30,326 bases of DNA, from contig NZ_QRMP01000036.1 of assembly GCF_003473295.1 (NCBI RefSeq), positions 1 through 30,326 on the forward strand. Reading direction: 5' to 3'. Origin of the DNA: Parabacteroides sp. AM08-6. GTDB taxonomy: Bacteria; Bacteroidota; Bacteroidia; Bacteroidales; Tannerellaceae. Position 1 is the stretch's first letter. The number at the start of each line of letters is the position of its first letter. The translations under genes were made by a program, and so were the position numbers. The notes under the pieces were generated by a model. It saw nothing but the letters and a program-made list of their open reading frames with translations, was not told the DNA's origin and made no database searches. Shown in pieces: positions 1 to 8,232 of the stretch.

Positions 1-782
1 TATGTGCGATAAATACTGAACCCTTCAGGACGAAGAATTGTGTCTGTCTTGTTGTAAGTTCCGGTTACATAGTCCCATGTGTAAACGTAATAATCCGGTC
101 CTATATAGCCGGGATGGTCAGATACGGACTTCGCATTTGCCGTAGCTGTTATGGCTGCGTTTTTAGCGGTATTTGTCTCTTCTATAATTTGGTTCGCTTC
201 TTCGGAGATTTGAACCATTTCAGCGCGAACTTCAGTGGCTGCATCTGTTGCCGGCTTTTGTAGTTCTGCTTTTTCTTCTTCGGTTAAATCCGAGAAATGG
301 AGCTTTAGTTCATCCTTTTGTTCCTCTGTTAAATCGGTGAATTTAAGCTTTAAAACATCGTATGAAACTAAGGTCCGGTAGGCTGTATCCTCTTCCGATT
401 CGTATTTCCATTCAATACCCGTAGGACCGGTTCGGAAAACTGGGGTATCACCATCATTGCCTTTCAAATCCTCCGTAGCAATAAGATTTCTCCATTCACC
501 ATCAGTATACCGCCACTGAATATACCCCTTATCGGCATCAACCTTTATCTCTACCTGTTTCCCATCAACACCTTTTAATATGGATATTGCCACACGTACA
601 AGACGGTAGGTGCTACCGGATTGCTGAAACACAGGCAGGGAAGATATACCGGTAAGGGAAGAAACCTCACTGTATTGTCCCGGGTCTTTGGCTGTCGAAG
701 AAATTCGTTCTGTCACTAAGCTAACCAACGAATTTAATTCCTCTTCGCTGCTAATTATTACCGGATATGATATATCTGCCAT
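1..782 (-). CDS. Tail fibre / receptor-binding-type protein, 3' end cut by window edge
   Basis: The frame opens with ATG at 782 (MADISYPVIISSEEEL) and runs to the window edge without a stop, giving about 260 residues of the N-terminal part. A helical start is followed by a beta-rich module with the motif DGDTPVFRTGPTGIEWKY, a style common in fibre proteins of Bacteroides phages. Two copies of a 15-residue repeat follow (LKLKFTDLTEEQKDE, then LKLHFSDLTEEEKAE), and then an Ala/Glu-rich coiled-coil stretch. It lies 7 nt after the preceding small gene and is last in the visible late operon, the usual place for fibre genes. The receptor-binding tip would lie outside the window. Fibre identity is inferred from composition and position; no catalytic motif is visible. 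Confidence 0.6.
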   Translation of the reverse strand, partial: MADISYPVIISSEEELNSLVSLVTERISSTAKDPGQYSEVSSLTGISSLPVFQQSGSTYRLVRVAISILKGVDGKQVEIKVDADKGYIQWRYTDGEWRNLIATEDLKGNDGDTPVFRTGPTGIEWKYESEEDTAYRTLVSYDVLKLKFTDLTEEQKDELKLHFSDLTEEEKAELQKPATDAATEVRAEMVQISEEANQIIEETNTAKNAAITATANAKSVSDHPGYIGPDYYVYTWDYVTGTYNKTDTILRPEGFSIYRT

Positions 783-789
783 AATTGTT

Positions 790-1098
790 TTATTCTTCTA
801 CTGTTAATTTCTCCAATTCTTCATTATTCTCCTTGATTAATCCTATAATCGTAGAGAATATTTCCGTAGTCTCATTCCATGACACATCACGCTCATTGTC
901 GTATGTGTGATAGAATTGCTTGCCTGTTTTGTAAATTAATACACCAACTTGTTTTCCATAAAGGACACTTGTTATATAGGCATTAAATACCAGCTCCTTA
1001 TTAATTAAATCCAGAGTGGCATTATAGTCTATTTTAAAATTTCCGACTATAACCGTATCGCTGTTTGTTAGATTCTTAACACTTGCCATCTTCTTCAT
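790..1098 (-). CDS. Small phage protein of unknown function (102 aa)
   Basis: I do not recognise the family. Two in-frame ATGs (1098 and 1089) both overlap the end of the preceding gene, whose stop is at 1076, so translational coupling is likely; the A-rich leader does not decide between them. The protein looks like a compact alpha/beta fold: a beta-rich N-terminal half (TVIVGNFKIDYNATLDLI) and an acidic helical C-terminus (LIKENNEELEKLTVEE). There is no signal peptide or membrane segment. Its position between the large tail protein and the fibre gene suggests a tail accessory or fibre chaperone, which is inference only. Confidence 0.6.
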   Translation of the reverse strand: MKKMASVKNLTNSDTVIVGNFKIDYNATLDLINKELVFNAYITSVLYGKQVGVLIYKTGKQFYHTYDNERDVSWNETTEIFSTIIGLIKENNEELEKLTVEE

Positions 1099-1372
1099 CT
1101 TTTACTGGTTCAACTTCGCTTGTACTTCTTTTTACAGCGGCAGGAACTATCAAAGAGAAAGAATGCTCGATTATGGTCATCATCGTTTCATAGTCCTTAT
1201 CTTCAATCTCTACAGGCCCATCGCTGTAATATATTTTACGGGCAAGTTCAGCCATAGGAACATTAACAGCCTGACGATGAATAGCATTACCTATATCGGC
1301 CCTAAAGTCCATATTCTTAAACTCGTTGATTGCAAACTCTACATTTAACTCTTGAAAATTTACTTGTTTCAT
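1076..1372 (-). CDS. Small phage protein of unknown function (98 aa)
   Basis: The ATG at 1372 follows an AT-rich 24-nt gap after the tail-protein stop at 1397. The product is mostly helical and acidic (MKQVNFQELNVEFAINEFKN at the start; an acidic Lys/Glu/Asp tail ending EDGKC). No known domain is seen. Such small acidic genes between tail and fibre genes are common in Bacteroides phages and may be chaperones or decoration proteins, but nothing in the sequence proves this. The end overlaps the next gene by 14-23 nt depending on that gene's start. Confidence 0.6.
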   Translation of the reverse strand: MKQVNFQELNVEFAINEFKNMDFRADIGNAIHRQAVNVPMAELARKIYYSDGPVEIEDKDYETMMTIIEHSFSLIVPAAVKRSTSEVEPVKDEEDGKC

Positions 1373-1396
1373 GACTAATTTTATTTATATTAATAA

Positions 1397-4300
1397 TTAT
1401 CCTACAGATATTTTTAATGTTGTATTATCTCTCCATACTCTTCCAGCTTGTTTAGGGTCAATGGTTGGTATCTCTTTTAAAAGAAGAAAGCCAGGTCCCA
1501 ATCTTGATAAAATGTTACCAGAAGGGTCGTACACACCAAAACCATTATAATCCATAGTATATCGATATATTGTATTACCATTATTTGTACTTCGTAAATA
1601 CATATGTAAAGCTGGATTTGATTGATAACCTGCTATATTGTTAAATTTCAATTCCGTAATTAAAGAACCTTCTGTATTAATCATCTGCATAGCTTTTGCA
1701 GAAGGGTCAATAATAATTCTATTTCCTGCAGAAGAAGTTTCTATCCTTCCGGTATACCTTCCACTTCCATCATGATACAGTATTGTTTTTGCTATTCCAG
1801 ACCTAGCTTGTTCATAGGTTCCTCCAGCCCACAGCATAATATTGTCAGTATTGGCTGAAATTCCTCCTTGTTCTGACCAAACATTTCCAGATAATAAACC
1901 TAACTTTATACGTGTTGTTAGTTGTAATCCTCCAGATATGGTTGTACCATTTATTGCAGCAATCAAATCGGAATCAGTAGAATATATAGAATCGTTCGGG
2001 TTTGGAGTCCATTCCGTTGCATACTCACCTTCTTCAAGTTTCACTTGATATATATAAATAACGCTTCTTGTCTGCGAATACAACCTGAAAAATTCCGCAT
2101 CAACGTCTTTGCCTTGAAATGTGAATTCGTTTTTAGAAACTCCTGACGGTATGGATAAATTCTTGGTCAACCTGTTGCCATCTGGACCAATCATTATAGA
2201 TATTTGCTGCGAAACAGAAGACGAAATACGGAAACTTACAGTGTATTTTTTATCCGATGATAATCGTATTCCTGCCAAGCTATAATTTTTTATATCTCCC
2301 CAGTAATTGCTTGTATCTATATTCAAATTAAGCATTATAGCGCCATTAGAAACATCTAATGATGAAGCTCCTGTGACTTTCCAATATGTGGTATTGGTAA
2401 TATTCCCCGAGTTTCTTATCATGTTAAGGTTGTAAGCATAAAAAGCTACTTTACTTGATAAGATCTTAGTAATTTCAGATGATTGATTAATAACTGATAT
2501 TATAGAGTCTTTTCTTGCAAAAAGAGTATTACTGTCCGTTGTTGTTATCCATCCTGCATTTTTAATTGTATTATTTATAGTATCTACTTCTGAAGAAACA
2601 GCAGATATTTGTCCGGCCTGAATAGAGATAAGCCCGCTCAATTCTCTTTCCACTGCTCCGGTGGCGGTGTTAAGCTGCTGTTGTGTAACCCTTGCCGATA
2701 TTTCTTGCGCCATGACGGATAGTTCGGCATTGTACTTTGTGTATATCTTACCGGTTTCTGCATCAACATAATCTTTAGATGCCAATAACTTAATAGCATC
2801 CAAAGTCTGTAGTATCTGCGTCTGCATATGTATTAACGCATCTGCCGTCTCGTCATTAAACAAGGAGACACCATATATTAATATTTCTCCGGTAAACTGT
2901 ATCTTGAAATCGCCAGTTTCATTCCATTTGGCAACCTTGGATAGCTTTTTATAACTATCCGATATGGTTAACTGTTCTTCCGTGTATAATCCCGTACCGG
3001 GCACACCGACAGATAATGTTCCCGGCCGGATAACCTTATAAAACAATGCGAATGAATAAGTATATCCATCTTCCGGTGTTTCCGTATGTTCCGGCAGGCG
3101 CATTATGGAATTTTGTTGCAAAATGTACGTGTTCCGGATACGAAGTACATTTTTACCGTTGTCGTTAAAAATATCGGCTACCGCATCTTTTTCTACATAA
3201 AAGCTTCCGTCTACCCATAGATATTCTCCGCTCACATTAATAAAATGCGCAGTGTTGGCGGAAGTCCAATAGTTTGTATTTTGGCTGAAAGAAGAATTAA
3301 CAAGTATATTCCCCCCTTCGGTGGACATATCGTTTCGAATGCCATTGATAAGGCTTTCGAATTTGCCATTCATGGCAACGAAGTTTTGCTCTATCGTATC
3401 TCCATTTTCAAGTAAGACTATTGAATTTTCAATAAAAGCACCTTTGGCATAGAGTCCCCACTGGTCGGTTAAGTCAATTCCACTTTTCGTTCGAATACCA
3501 GTCAAATTTCCAAAGCGGGCCTTGATATTGTCCATCGGATTCGTTTTCATTCCATAAACAACATCCATGTAGGGAGCACCTATCTCGTCAATCGTCGTTA
3601 TTTTTACTATTCCCTTACGGGTAGAATCTGTTACCGAATCAGCACGCGTAAGAATATCCCCGTTTGCTATATCAGACAAAGAACCTACAAAGTTTTTAAA
3701 AGTGATCCAATCTAAACGGTCTTCCCCATCAGAAAGTGGTCCAATTCCTACATCTACGACCTGCAGTTCATATTGTTTGATTACTTGGTAGTCGTTTTCC
3801 ACTGTAGGCATCCCATCAAATCGTTGCATCATTAATATATCACCTGATCGAAAAGGATTGTATAATTTACCTTTTCCAGTATCAAAGTAAATACGCTGTG
3901 TTACTTCGTCGTAATAAGCTACTTCCATCTGACCCGCGAAAATGAAATTGTCATTCTCGCCACGTAGCTGGGATATTATCATTTCATACACTCGAAGTTT
4001 TCCCCGAACAATCAAGTCATCCAACTCCAAGCGCCATTTTACTTCTTCTATTTCAGCAGCATTGTAGCGTTTATATGGGGCTAAATCCCAACCAAATCCA
4101 TTTGGGAATCCAGAGGCAAAAGTAGGAGATCCAAGACGATTACCGATATAAAGGTCACTTCTTATACGACCAGAATCAAATGTACCTGCTCCTATTTCTG
4201 TTATCTCCCATCCCTTACCATCCCAATCGTTAATGAAAATAGATGAACCAATATTTTTATCAAAGTAAATATTACCATGTGCTACATCGTCTATATCCTT

Positions 4301-4570
4301 TCGAAGAAACATATCATTTGCTTCTACAAGGACATTACCCATTGCATCGTCTATCTCCTTTAGCGTTCGTAATGCAGTAAAGCCATTATTATCCGAAGGT
4401 CTTACTTGGTCATTTAATGTTATGTGATAAAAACTACTCCCGCTTCCTGTTCCGCCTGTTATGGGGGTATTAATGCTCGCTATAACTTCAGGCTTAATTT
4501 TCAATATGAGTCTGTCGTCTTCAACCTCATATAATAAATCACCCTTATTTTCATCTATAGACCAGCGCAT
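1397..4570 (-). CDS. Large tail protein with two jelly-roll (CBM-like) modules
   Basis: The chosen start is the ATG at 4570, which shares one base with the preceding stop (TGATG); the longer frame only adds a GTG codon. The 1057-residue product begins with a beta-rich region. Around residues 420-565 is a first jelly-roll-like module opening with NILVNSSFSQNTNYW. A coiled coil follows near 590-690 (heptad-like stretch around ISARVTQQQLNTATGAVERE). A second jelly-roll lies around 715-845 and ends with the typical tail-protein signature VKLEEGEYATEWTPNPND. The C-terminal 190 residues are beta-rich. This build is common in tail-tip or side-fibre proteins of Bacteroides phages that contact host glycans. 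It directly follows the connector gene. Function is inferred from architecture. Confidence 0.7.
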   Translation of the reverse strand: MRWSIDENKGDLLYEVEDDRLILKIKPEVIASINTPITGGTGSGSSFYHITLNDQVRPSDNNGFTALRTLKEIDDAMGNVLVEANDMFLRKDIDDVAHGNIYFDKNIGSSIFINDWDGKGWEITEIGAGTFDSGRIRSDLYIGNRLGSPTFASGFPNGFGWDLAPYKRYNAAEIEEVKWRLELDDLIVRGKLRVYEMIISQLRGENDNFIFAGQMEVAYYDEVTQRIYFDTGKGKLYNPFRSGDILMMQRFDGMPTVENDYQVIKQYELQVVDVGIGPLSDGEDRLDWITFKNFVGSLSDIANGDILTRADSVTDSTRKGIVKITTIDEIGAPYMDVVYGMKTNPMDNIKARFGNLTGIRTKSGIDLTDQWGLYAKGAFIENSIVLLENGDTIEQNFVAMNGKFESLINGIRNDMSTEGGNILVNSSFSQNTNYWTSANTAHFINVSGEYLWVDGSFYVEKDAVADIFNDNGKNVLRIRNTYILQQNSIMRLPEHTETPEDGYTYSFALFYKVIRPGTLSVGVPGTGLYTEEQLTISDSYKKLSKVAKWNETGDFKIQFTGEILIYGVSLFNDETADALIHMQTQILQTLDAIKLLASKDYVDAETGKIYTKYNAELSVMAQEISARVTQQQLNTATGAVERELSGLISIQAGQISAVSSEVDTINNTIKNAGWITTTDSNTLFARKDSIISVINQSSEITKILSSKVAFYAYNLNMIRNSGNITNTTYWKVTGASSLDVSNGAIMLNLNIDTSNYWGDIKNYSLAGIRLSSDKKYTVSFRISSSVSQQISIMIGPDGNRLTKNLSIPSGVSKNEFTFQGKDVDAEFFRLYSQTRSVIYIYQVKLEEGEYATEWTPNPNDSIYSTDSDLIAAINGTTISGGLQLTTRIKLGLLSGNVWSEQGGISANTDNIMLWAGGTYEQARSGIAKTILYHDGSGRYTGRIETSSAGNRIIIDPSAKAMQMINTEGSLITELKFNNIAGYQSNPALHMYLRSTNNGNTIYRYTMDYNGFGVYDPSGNILSRLGPGFLLLKEIPTIDPKQAGRVWRDNTTLKISVG

Positions 4571-5181
4571 CACTCTTTAGGAATTAAATCAATAGCGATA
4601 GACTTCATTCTTTCCCCAATTTGCGGCATTTCAAAAATATTATAGACAAGACTGGCACACATATAGCATACAGCGAGATGAAGAGTTTCCTTTAAAATAT
4701 CAAGACCTTTATTATTCGCTGTAGATGCCGATTTGATATATGAAAAATATTCCATGGATCCAGAAGGGAAACATTCTATAGTAGGCCCAGAAACATTATA
4801 TGACAAAACACATACCGGCTTATTGACTCCAGCTCTGGTAATCGAATTATGCTGTATGTTATATTCTTCACTATTTAAAGGATAAGCCATAAACACAGCT
4901 CTTTTCCATTCCTTTAACTTAACAGCTACCAACTTTAAGAAATCAGCTGGTAAATCTATCACACCTGCTCCATTGATATTTTGAACATCAATAGTAGAAG
5001 ATGCAGTATTTATGTAATAAATAGGAGACAATAACAAAATAAGATTCACTGCGTCTGGTATCACTGAATCGATGTAAACATCGAGCTTAACCGTGTCCTC
5101 ACTTAGCAGGTGAAGCTCTTCCTCTTCACCTGCTTCATTCATTATTACTCTAACTTTGTTTATTATCTCCTGCGAAGTCAT
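4570..5181 (-). CDS. Probable head-tail connector / adaptor protein (203 aa)
   Basis: The ATG at 5181 overlaps the previous stop by 4 nt (ATGA), and the stop overlaps the next start by 1 nt, so three genes are tightly coupled. The helical N-terminus (MTSQEIINKVRVIMNE), a central beta region with the motif VIDLPADFLKLVAVKL, and a helical C-terminus resemble gp4-like adaptors (T7 gp11/P22 gp4 class) that dock under the portal. Length (about 200 residues) and place after the capsid gene fit. No catalytic motif is present. Homology was not tested; the call rests on secondary-structure pattern and synteny. Confidence 0.5.
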   Translation of the reverse strand: MTSQEIINKVRVIMNEAGEEEELHLLSEDTVKLDVYIDSVIPDAVNLILLLSPIYYINTASSTIDVQNINGAGVIDLPADFLKLVAVKLKEWKRAVFMAYPLNSEEYNIQHNSITRAGVNKPVCVLSYNVSGPTIECFPSGSMEYFSYIKSASTANNKGLDILKETLHLAVCYMCASLVYNIFEMPQIGERMKSIAIDLIPKE

Positions 5182-5567
5182 TCTTTATTCTCTTCAATTT
5201 TGAGGTTAGGAAAAGATATACCAGCTTCAGAGGCCTTTTTCAAAATATTCTCTGGAGTATTCAGCGATTGATGGGAAATCCCATAATCCTTACGCAGAAG
5301 ATCCTTTGCGTCTTGCCAGTCTGTGATTTCCGAAAATTCCTTCAACTCTTTAGTTGGAAGATCTTTGGCTGGGTCTGACTCGCCAATACTTTCAGACAAT
5401 TTAAACAGAGAGCCAAAACAGGGCAAACCCTCCAGGGCTTTTTGGAGTATTTCATCACTTGTTCGAAAAGTATGATTCTCATCTTTAAATTCTGCGTAAC
5501 CGGTAATCTTTCCGTCCACGACAACCGGGACGGAAAGAATGTTATGTGCTTTATATACTTTGATCAT
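5178..5567 (-). CDS. Phage head/neck protein of unknown function (129 aa)
   Basis: The ATG at 5567 lies 11 nt after the capsid stop. An N-terminal beta hairpin (HNILSVPVVVDGKITGYAEF) leads to FRTSDEILQKALEGLPCFG, followed by an acidic helical C-terminal half. The order capsid, this gene, adaptor suggests a head-completion or decoration role. I do not recognise a named family. Downstream coupling is by an ATGA overlap. Confidence 0.55.
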   Translation of the reverse strand: MIKVYKAHNILSVPVVVDGKITGYAEFKDENHTFRTSDEILQKALEGLPCFGSLFKLSESIGESDPAKDLPTKELKEFSEITDWQDAKDLLRKDYGISHQSLNTPENILKKASEAGISFPNLKIEENKE

Positions 5568-5578
5568 GACAAACTATT

Positions 5579-6934
5579 TTAAGCAGCGATGGGAACAACT
5601 TTAACATGGGCATCCGGATTCTGTAATACCAAACCGGAAATTTCAGAGATTGTGCGTGCATCCACGTCCTTAGTGCCAGCCTTACGAAGATCCAGATCTT
5701 TCGTCTTAAGCTCATACACGGATATTTTTCTCAAATAATTAGCATCGAAAATCAAGCCTTTATCAGCAAAACCCATCTCGTCAAGAGATTCATCATGCAC
5801 ACACCATAGCGTACCAAAATTAGTCTCAATTTCCTTAAACTTAACACCATATTTAGTTACCACCTTGTCATCGTTTACGATTCTATCCCTTTTGATCTTG
5901 CTCAAATTAGCCATCAAATCCGAACCCATGATAAATATCTTTGTTTTATTACCAGCGTTACCTGTGAAAGCCTTTTTCATTAAATCAACCAACATAGACT
6001 CCGTGAATTGCAAATCAGAAGAAGATGTTCCGTAAGCAAATGTTTTACCGGCTTGCCACCAAATTCCCCCTGTCAAGTAAACTTCTTTATTCGATTTGTC
6101 GTAAATAATTTTCCGTGCTCCCAGCCAAAAAGACTTGTTCATACCGCGCTTCATATCGAAAATGGCCTCTTCTTCCAGGTCGCTAAAAGTCCAATCGGCC
6201 TCTTTGTCTGATATTTTTTGCAAAGTAGATTCCTCTATTTGAGCTCTGAAAATCTGCAAATACTGTGTTTTCTTTGTCGGCACGCAAGCATAAGTCGTTG
6301 TCTGCATATCTATTTCGTTATGCGCACGCCCCGCACGTATAAGGATAGTATCAGCAGGCAAAGAAGGAATACTGTTTTCATTATCCCCAATCTTTTTCCC
6401 ATTAACGGCTTCGACAATCAGTTTACCGTCTTCTGCCTTATCAAGAATATACAAAACCAGGAACTCTTCGCTTTTAACGCCAGCTTCAGTATATCCGTTG
6501 ACAGACGGAACAATAATCGTTTCATATTTCGAAAAGATGCCGTTGTTCGTGGTGTCTATAGTTGCCTGGGCAAGACCGGTTGATTCATCAAATTTAGTTT
6601 TCACTTTTGCCGATACAGGCAATGTATCAGTGCTATAATATTGATGCTTTTGACTGTTTGATTTCCGTCTTGTGGCATATCGCGACAACTGTTCGAGCGG
6701 ATTTCCCATTGGGCGAATTTTCACAACTCGCCTTTCAATATCATTCAAAAGTAAATCTTCTGAATTTTCATGAGTGAATTGTGTCGTTACTACCTGGTTG
6801 GTCTCTACAACTCCACCGGTTGGGCCTGTTACAGCTTCCGCACCAATAGCCCCGGCATCTACTACCCCCAAGAAGGAGCAAAGAATCATGATTAACATCA
6901 TGACAAAACTTCCATTTTTAAATAAGTCTTTCAT
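5579..6934 (-). CDS. Major capsid protein with a signal-peptide-like N-terminus
   Basis: The frame is open further upstream (to 7018), but that extension overlaps the scaffold gene. The ATG at 6934 sits 25 nt after the scaffold stop behind a very A-rich leader, so I take it as the start (451 aa). After the N-terminus comes the motif RRVVKIRPMGNPLEQLSRYA, then a beta-rich body, and a C-terminal part with KIFIMGSDLMANLSKIKRDR and YGVKFKEIETNFGTLWCVHD, which resembles HK97-fold capsid proteins of the N4-gp56/SU10 type. Position after the scaffold gene agrees. Residues 1-30 are odd: basic start (MKDLFKNGSF), a hydrophobic run (VMMLIMILCSFLGVV), then small residues (DAGAIGAEAVTG), like a signal peptide or membrane anchor. 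Capsid identity is a fold-level inference. Confidence 0.75.
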   Translation of the reverse strand: MKDLFKNGSFVMMLIMILCSFLGVVDAGAIGAEAVTGPTGGVVETNQVVTTQFTHENSEDLLLNDIERRVVKIRPMGNPLEQLSRYATRRKSNSQKHQYYSTDTLPVSAKVKTKFDESTGLAQATIDTTNNGIFSKYETIIVPSVNGYTEAGVKSEEFLVLYILDKAEDGKLIVEAVNGKKIGDNENSIPSLPADTILIRAGRAHNEIDMQTTTYACVPTKKTQYLQIFRAQIEESTLQKISDKEADWTFSDLEEEAIFDMKRGMNKSFWLGARKIIYDKSNKEVYLTGGIWWQAGKTFAYGTSSSDLQFTESMLVDLMKKAFTGNAGNKTKIFIMGSDLMANLSKIKRDRIVNDDKVVTKYGVKFKEIETNFGTLWCVHDESLDEMGFADKGLIFDANYLRKISVYELKTKDLDLRKAGTKDVDARTISEISGLVLQNPDAHVKVVPIAA

Positions 6935-6959
6935 TTTTAAAATGTTTTTATTGTTAATA

Positions 6960-7694
6960 TTATGAATAGAAATCTCTTCTAAAAGGAACGGCAGGTTTCT
7001 TGGTTCCCCCTTTTCCACCAGAGTTTAAAGCAGGTATGCCATCTCCGGTTGTCGTTTTTAACTGCTCGTCTATCTTTTGATTTCGTCCTTCCACTACTCC
7101 GGCAGCAGCTGCATCCTGAAGATCTTTTTCGTAGTTCAGACCTTTATACATCGTTTCTAAGAAAGATTTATCAATACGTCCCATCAAAGCCCCTTCAACA
7201 ACAGAATAGCATTCGCCAATGAATTTTTCAAATTCTTCATCCGACATTTCTTTCTCTGCTTTGAAATCCGACATGTCCTGTACTGAAGCCTCCATATTCT
7301 TGTCCTGGTCTTCTCGCAGTTTATTGCTTTCTGCCACCCGATTCAAGTATTCCTGATTAGCCTCATTCAACTTTGCCATCTGTTCTTCATCTCCGGACAT
7401 ATCCAGCACATCCTTTCCAAAATATTTCACAAATGAGCTCGATGGCGAATCTCCCCCTACGATATCAGACATAAATGATGCAAATCTGGGATCTTTTTTA
7501 AACAGATCCTTTAATTTGCTATCATTGTCCTTAAACTGGCTCAGCTGGCCATGAATATCATCGTCATATTTTTCAAAAGCGCCATATCTAACCTCTGGAT
7601 CTTCACTGTCAAAATCCACGTCAGGCATACGTTCTTTCATTCGAGAAAGATAACTGTCTCTCCTGCTCTTCTTTTCTTCACTTACATCTGCCAT
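6960..7694 (-). CDS. Probable capsid scaffolding protein (244 aa)
   Basis: This is the first gene of the left late operon, starting with ATG at 7694, 27 nt downstream of the shared two-part promoter-like element. The product is highly charged, almost entirely helical, and rich in Asp/Glu/Lys with coiled-coil stretches in the middle. The C-terminus is short, basic and flexible (GGKGGTKKPAVPFRRDFYS). An acidic helical body with a basic tail, placed immediately before the capsid gene, is typical of scaffolding proteins, whose C-terminus binds the coat. No protease motif is present. Confidence 0.65.
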   Translation of the reverse strand: MADVSEEKKSRRDSYLSRMKERMPDVDFDSEDPEVRYGAFEKYDDDIHGQLSQFKDNDSKLKDLFKKDPRFASFMSDIVGGDSPSSSFVKYFGKDVLDMSGDEEQMAKLNEANQEYLNRVAESNKLREDQDKNMEASVQDMSDFKAEKEMSDEEFEKFIGECYSVVEGALMGRIDKSFLETMYKGLNYEKDLQDAAAAGVVEGRNQKIDEQLKTTTGDGIPALNSGGKGGTKKPAVPFRRDFYS

Positions 7695-7721
7695 ACAAAT
7701 TCGTTTTTAATGTTCTATAGC

Positions 7722-7762
7722 GAAGAAAACAGGAGTAGTGAAATTTTTTATGTTGTAAATTA
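7722..7762 (-). promoter_or_regulatory. Two-part late-promoter-like element, copy 1
   Basis: Read on the minus strand, the element is TAATTTACAACAT, 20 variable bases, then TTTTCTTC, with the scaffold start codon 27 nt downstream. The same 21 bases with the same 20-nt spacing occur before the other late operon (22049-22089), 28 nt from its start codon. Both copies also have AGAAC 5 or 6 nt after TTTTCTTC. The outer block overlaps an imperfect palindrome (TTGTAAATTAACAA, 7753-7766). The site is also upstream of the divergent packaging operon. No standard Bacteroides TAnnTTTG box is evident, so a phage activator or altered polymerase may be involved. Confidence 0.6.
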
Positions 7763-7827
7763 ACAAAGTTGTTGTTTTCGATTATTTTTTTTGATACACT
7801 CGTAATAGGTTGTTTAGGTTATCTATA

Positions 7828-8232
7828 ATGAGGTTAGAATTTAAGGAAGAGCGAGACCGGGACTTTTTGGCTTCTTATGATTCCGTTATAAAAAAACATG
7901 GCAAAAAAGCCCCGTATTTAAAAAGAGATGAATTGCTTTTAGAGGCCATAACATGCCCAGCTAAAAGATTCTACGTATCCGAAGAGCAATCTTTCCGGGT
8001 CATAACTAAAATGCTAAAAGGGCAAAGTATCGGAATAAGAAACCCTCTTAAATTGCAGATGTACAAAGAAATATTCTTACGGGTAAAACAGGAATTAGAA
8101 AAATCAAGCCTGCCGATAATCGAAATCATTGAAAATGTCATTAACCAAAGCGCACCAAGATTCTACATTGATCTTAAATCAGCCAGAATACTACATTACA
8201 AATTGCTAAATAAAAGAAGATGGAATACATAA
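7828..8232 (+). CDS. Small phage protein with a duplicated P-A-x-RFY motif (134 aa)
   Basis: The ATG at 7828 is preferred over an upstream TTG at 7810. The protein carries the same motif twice: CPAKRFYVSEEQSFRVITKM in the first half and QSAPRFYIDLKSARILHYKL in the second, each followed by a basic helix. It has no membrane segment. The repeat style resembles small conserved proteins in Bacteroidota phages, but I cannot name a family or function. It is first in the packaging operon and its last 13 nt overlap the rhomboid gene. A DNA-binding or terminase-partner role is possible but unproven. Confidence 0.65.
   Translation: MRLEFKEERDRDFLASYDSVIKKHGKKAPYLKRDELLLEAITCPAKRFYVSEEQSFRVITKMLKGQSIGIRNPLKLQMYKEIFLRVKQELEKSSLPIIEIIENVINQSAPRFYIDLKSARILHYKLLNKRRWNT

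Noticed and set aside
6873..6884. Possible lipoprotein signal at the capsid N-terminus (ILCS)
   Set aside because: The residue before Cys is Leu rather than Gly/Ala/Ser, so the lipobox rule fails.
6935..7018. Longer start for the capsid gene
   Set aside because: It would overlap the scaffold gene by 59 nt, begins with no A-rich leader, and the extra residues look non-coding.
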